Shown here: piece by piece, positions 63,153-64,000 of the stretch
How positions within the stretch are numbered: position 1 is the first letter of the stretch
How the letters are laid out: every line of letters starts with the position of its first letter
Assembly: GCA_902587025.1 (NCBI GenBank)
Contig: CACIJJ010000001.1
Span: 88,472-152,471, forward strand
Direction of reading: 5' to 3'
DNA: 64,000 nt
Source: an uncultured Candidatus Actinomarina sp.
GTDB taxonomy: Bacteria > Actinomycetota > Acidimicrobiia > Actinomarinales > Actinomarinaceae
The notes under the pieces: model-generated
Seen by the model: only the letters and a program-made list of their open reading frames with translations
Told to the model about the DNA's origin: nothing
Database searches by the model: none
Position numbers and translations under genes: made by a program

Positions 63153-64000
63153 CCTCTGACAGTTCCTTTTCCATTAATTACGTATCTTTCTGTTGTCAAT
63201 GCTTCTAAGCCCATAGGTCCTCTTACATGTAATTTTTGAGTACTTATTCCTATCTCAGCTCCAAAACCAAACATTTCTCCATCTGTAAATCTTGTCGAGG
63301 CATTTATAAATATCACAGATGAATCAATTGAGCTAGAGAATTTTTTAGCTATTTGTTCAGATTCAGTAAGGACACCCTCTGTATGGCCAGAAGAAAATTT
63401 ATTGACATGCTTTATTGCCTCATCTTCATTTTCAACTATTTTTATTGCTATTTTGAGATCCAAAAATTCGGTAGAGTAATGCTCATCATTAGCAATTTCT
63501 AAATCTGGAAAATCATTGCTGGCTTTTTCATCGATAAAAACTTCAACCGAATTTTCTTTAAGGGCATTTATAATCACTTCACCATTTTTGTTATAAACAT
63601 CCTTATGCAATATTAAAGTTTCTAAAGCATTACAAACTCCTGGTCTTTGGACCTTTGAATTGATAACTATAGGAACCATATACTCTTCTTTTGCATCTTC
63701 ATGTATATAAAGGTGTACGTTTCCATCACCATCTAAAATAAATGGAACTTTTGAGTTATTTACCAATGTATCAATTAATCCTCTACCGCCTCGTGGAACA
63801 ATCAAATCAATATACTCAGTCATATTCATAAATTCGATTGTATCTTCTCTGTCTTTGCTCTCTATAAGCTGTATGCAATTCTTGGACAAATTATTTTTTT
63901 CTAAAGCTTTTTGTAACGTATTTAATATTTTTAGATTTGAATCCAAACAATAACTTGAGCCACGAAGGATAGATGCATTTCCTGATTTTAAACATAGACC
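63149..64000 (-). CDS. proA: Gamma-glutamyl phosphate reductase, N-terminal part cut off
   Basis: This is the proline-pathway enzyme reducing gamma-glutamyl phosphate to the semialdehyde. The visible 283 residues cover the C-terminal two thirds, with the catalytic Cys in RPGVCNALETL, FSSGHTEGVLTES, INASTRFTDGEMFGFGAEIGIST and LHVRGPMGLEALT. The reading frame stays open to the window edge, where GLCLKSGNASILRGS matches the family's substrate loop. The TTG at 63946 is therefore internal, not a start; about 130 residues lie outside the window. Confidence 0.95.
   Translation of the reverse strand, partial: GLCLKSGNASILRGSSYCLDSNLKILNTLQKALEKNNLSKNCIQLIESKDREDTIEFMNMTEYIDLIVPRGGRGLIDTLVNNSKVPFILDGDGNVHLYIHEDAKEEYMVPIVINSKVQRPGVCNALETLILHKDVYNKNGEVIINALKENSVEVFIDEKASNDFPDLEIANDEHYSTEFLDLKIAIKIVENEDEAIKHVNKFSSGHTEGVLTESEQIAKKFSSSIDSSVIFINASTRFTDGEMFGFGAEIGISTQKLHVRGPMGLEALTTERYVINGKGTVRG

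Noticed and set aside
63149..63946. proA as a complete gene starting at 63946
   Set aside because: The codon is an internal TTG; conserved ProA sequence continues in frame to the window edge.
1..64000. CRISPR arrays, insertion sequences, prophage
   Set aside because: No regularly spaced repeats, transposase, integrase or phage structural genes were seen.

Overview
The window is AT-rich, densely packed bacterial chromosome with overlapping genes and almost no spacer DNA. Gene content and order point to a streamlined, low-GC actinobacterium. I infer a free-living marine Actinomarina-like lineage, but the sequence proves only 'probably Actinobacteria'. The evidence is an F420-type luciferase-like oxidoreductase, an LCP protein, the block Nif3 / C4 zinc ribbon / RNase H next to rnpB, and a contracted version of the actinobacterial block proA-nadD-rsfS-leuS-holA-rpsT-lepA-rsmE-HIT-phoH-ybeY-uppS-glyS-dnaG. 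I saw no transposase, integrase, phage gene or CRISPR array. Layout: 1-10.7 kb is core DNA: the 3' part of rnpB, an F420 oxidoreductase, a TauE-like exporter, the RNase H / zinc-ribbon / Nif3 operon, an MMPL transporter, a secreted M15 peptidase and PEP carboxylase. 10.7-40.26 kb is a surface-polysaccharide island with ten changes of strand. It holds nucleotide-sugar enzymes (UDP-HexNAc dehydrogenase, two UDP-GlcNAc 2-epimerases, UDP-glucose dehydrogenase plus UDP-xylose synthase, several epimerase-type SDRs, an RmlC-like and an RmlD-like protein, a sugar-1-P nucleotidylyltransferase). It also holds two lipid-carrier initiating transferases (PglC-like and WecA/TagO-like), six glycosyltransferases, a flippase, three Wzy/ligase-like membrane proteins, a heparinase-family protein, an asparagine synthase and an LCP attachment enzyme. 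40.26-40.76 kb carries a CAT-anticodon tRNA, an SCP2-like gene and tRNA-Asn. 40.78-54.07 kb is the translation/replication/RNA-metabolism block from dnaG to leuS. 54.06-59.51 kb is a second, smaller glycan island (glycosyltransferase, polymerase, flippase) that also contains serC and a possible serine-kinase-like gene; it abuts the 3' end of tRNA-Ala. 59.6-64 kb returns to core genes (rsfS, a potassium channel, nadD, a VWA/MoxR pair, and proA cut by the window end). How the genes work together: the sugar-nucleotide enzymes feed glycosyltransferases that build lipid-linked oligosaccharides on the two initiating transferases. Flippases export them, the Wzy-like proteins polymerise them, and the LCP protein probably ligates the polymer to the cell wall. 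Points of most interest: a polymerase with an insert of about 280 residues that looks LamG-like, a second polymerase apparently frameshifted in a G5 run just after its start, a serC/serine-kinase-like pair inside glycan genes, two glycan islands abutting tRNA 3' ends with almost no leader, a recurrent TAnnnT box 6-9 bases before first-gene start codons (leaderless transcription), and 3' overlap of all nine convergent gene pairs.
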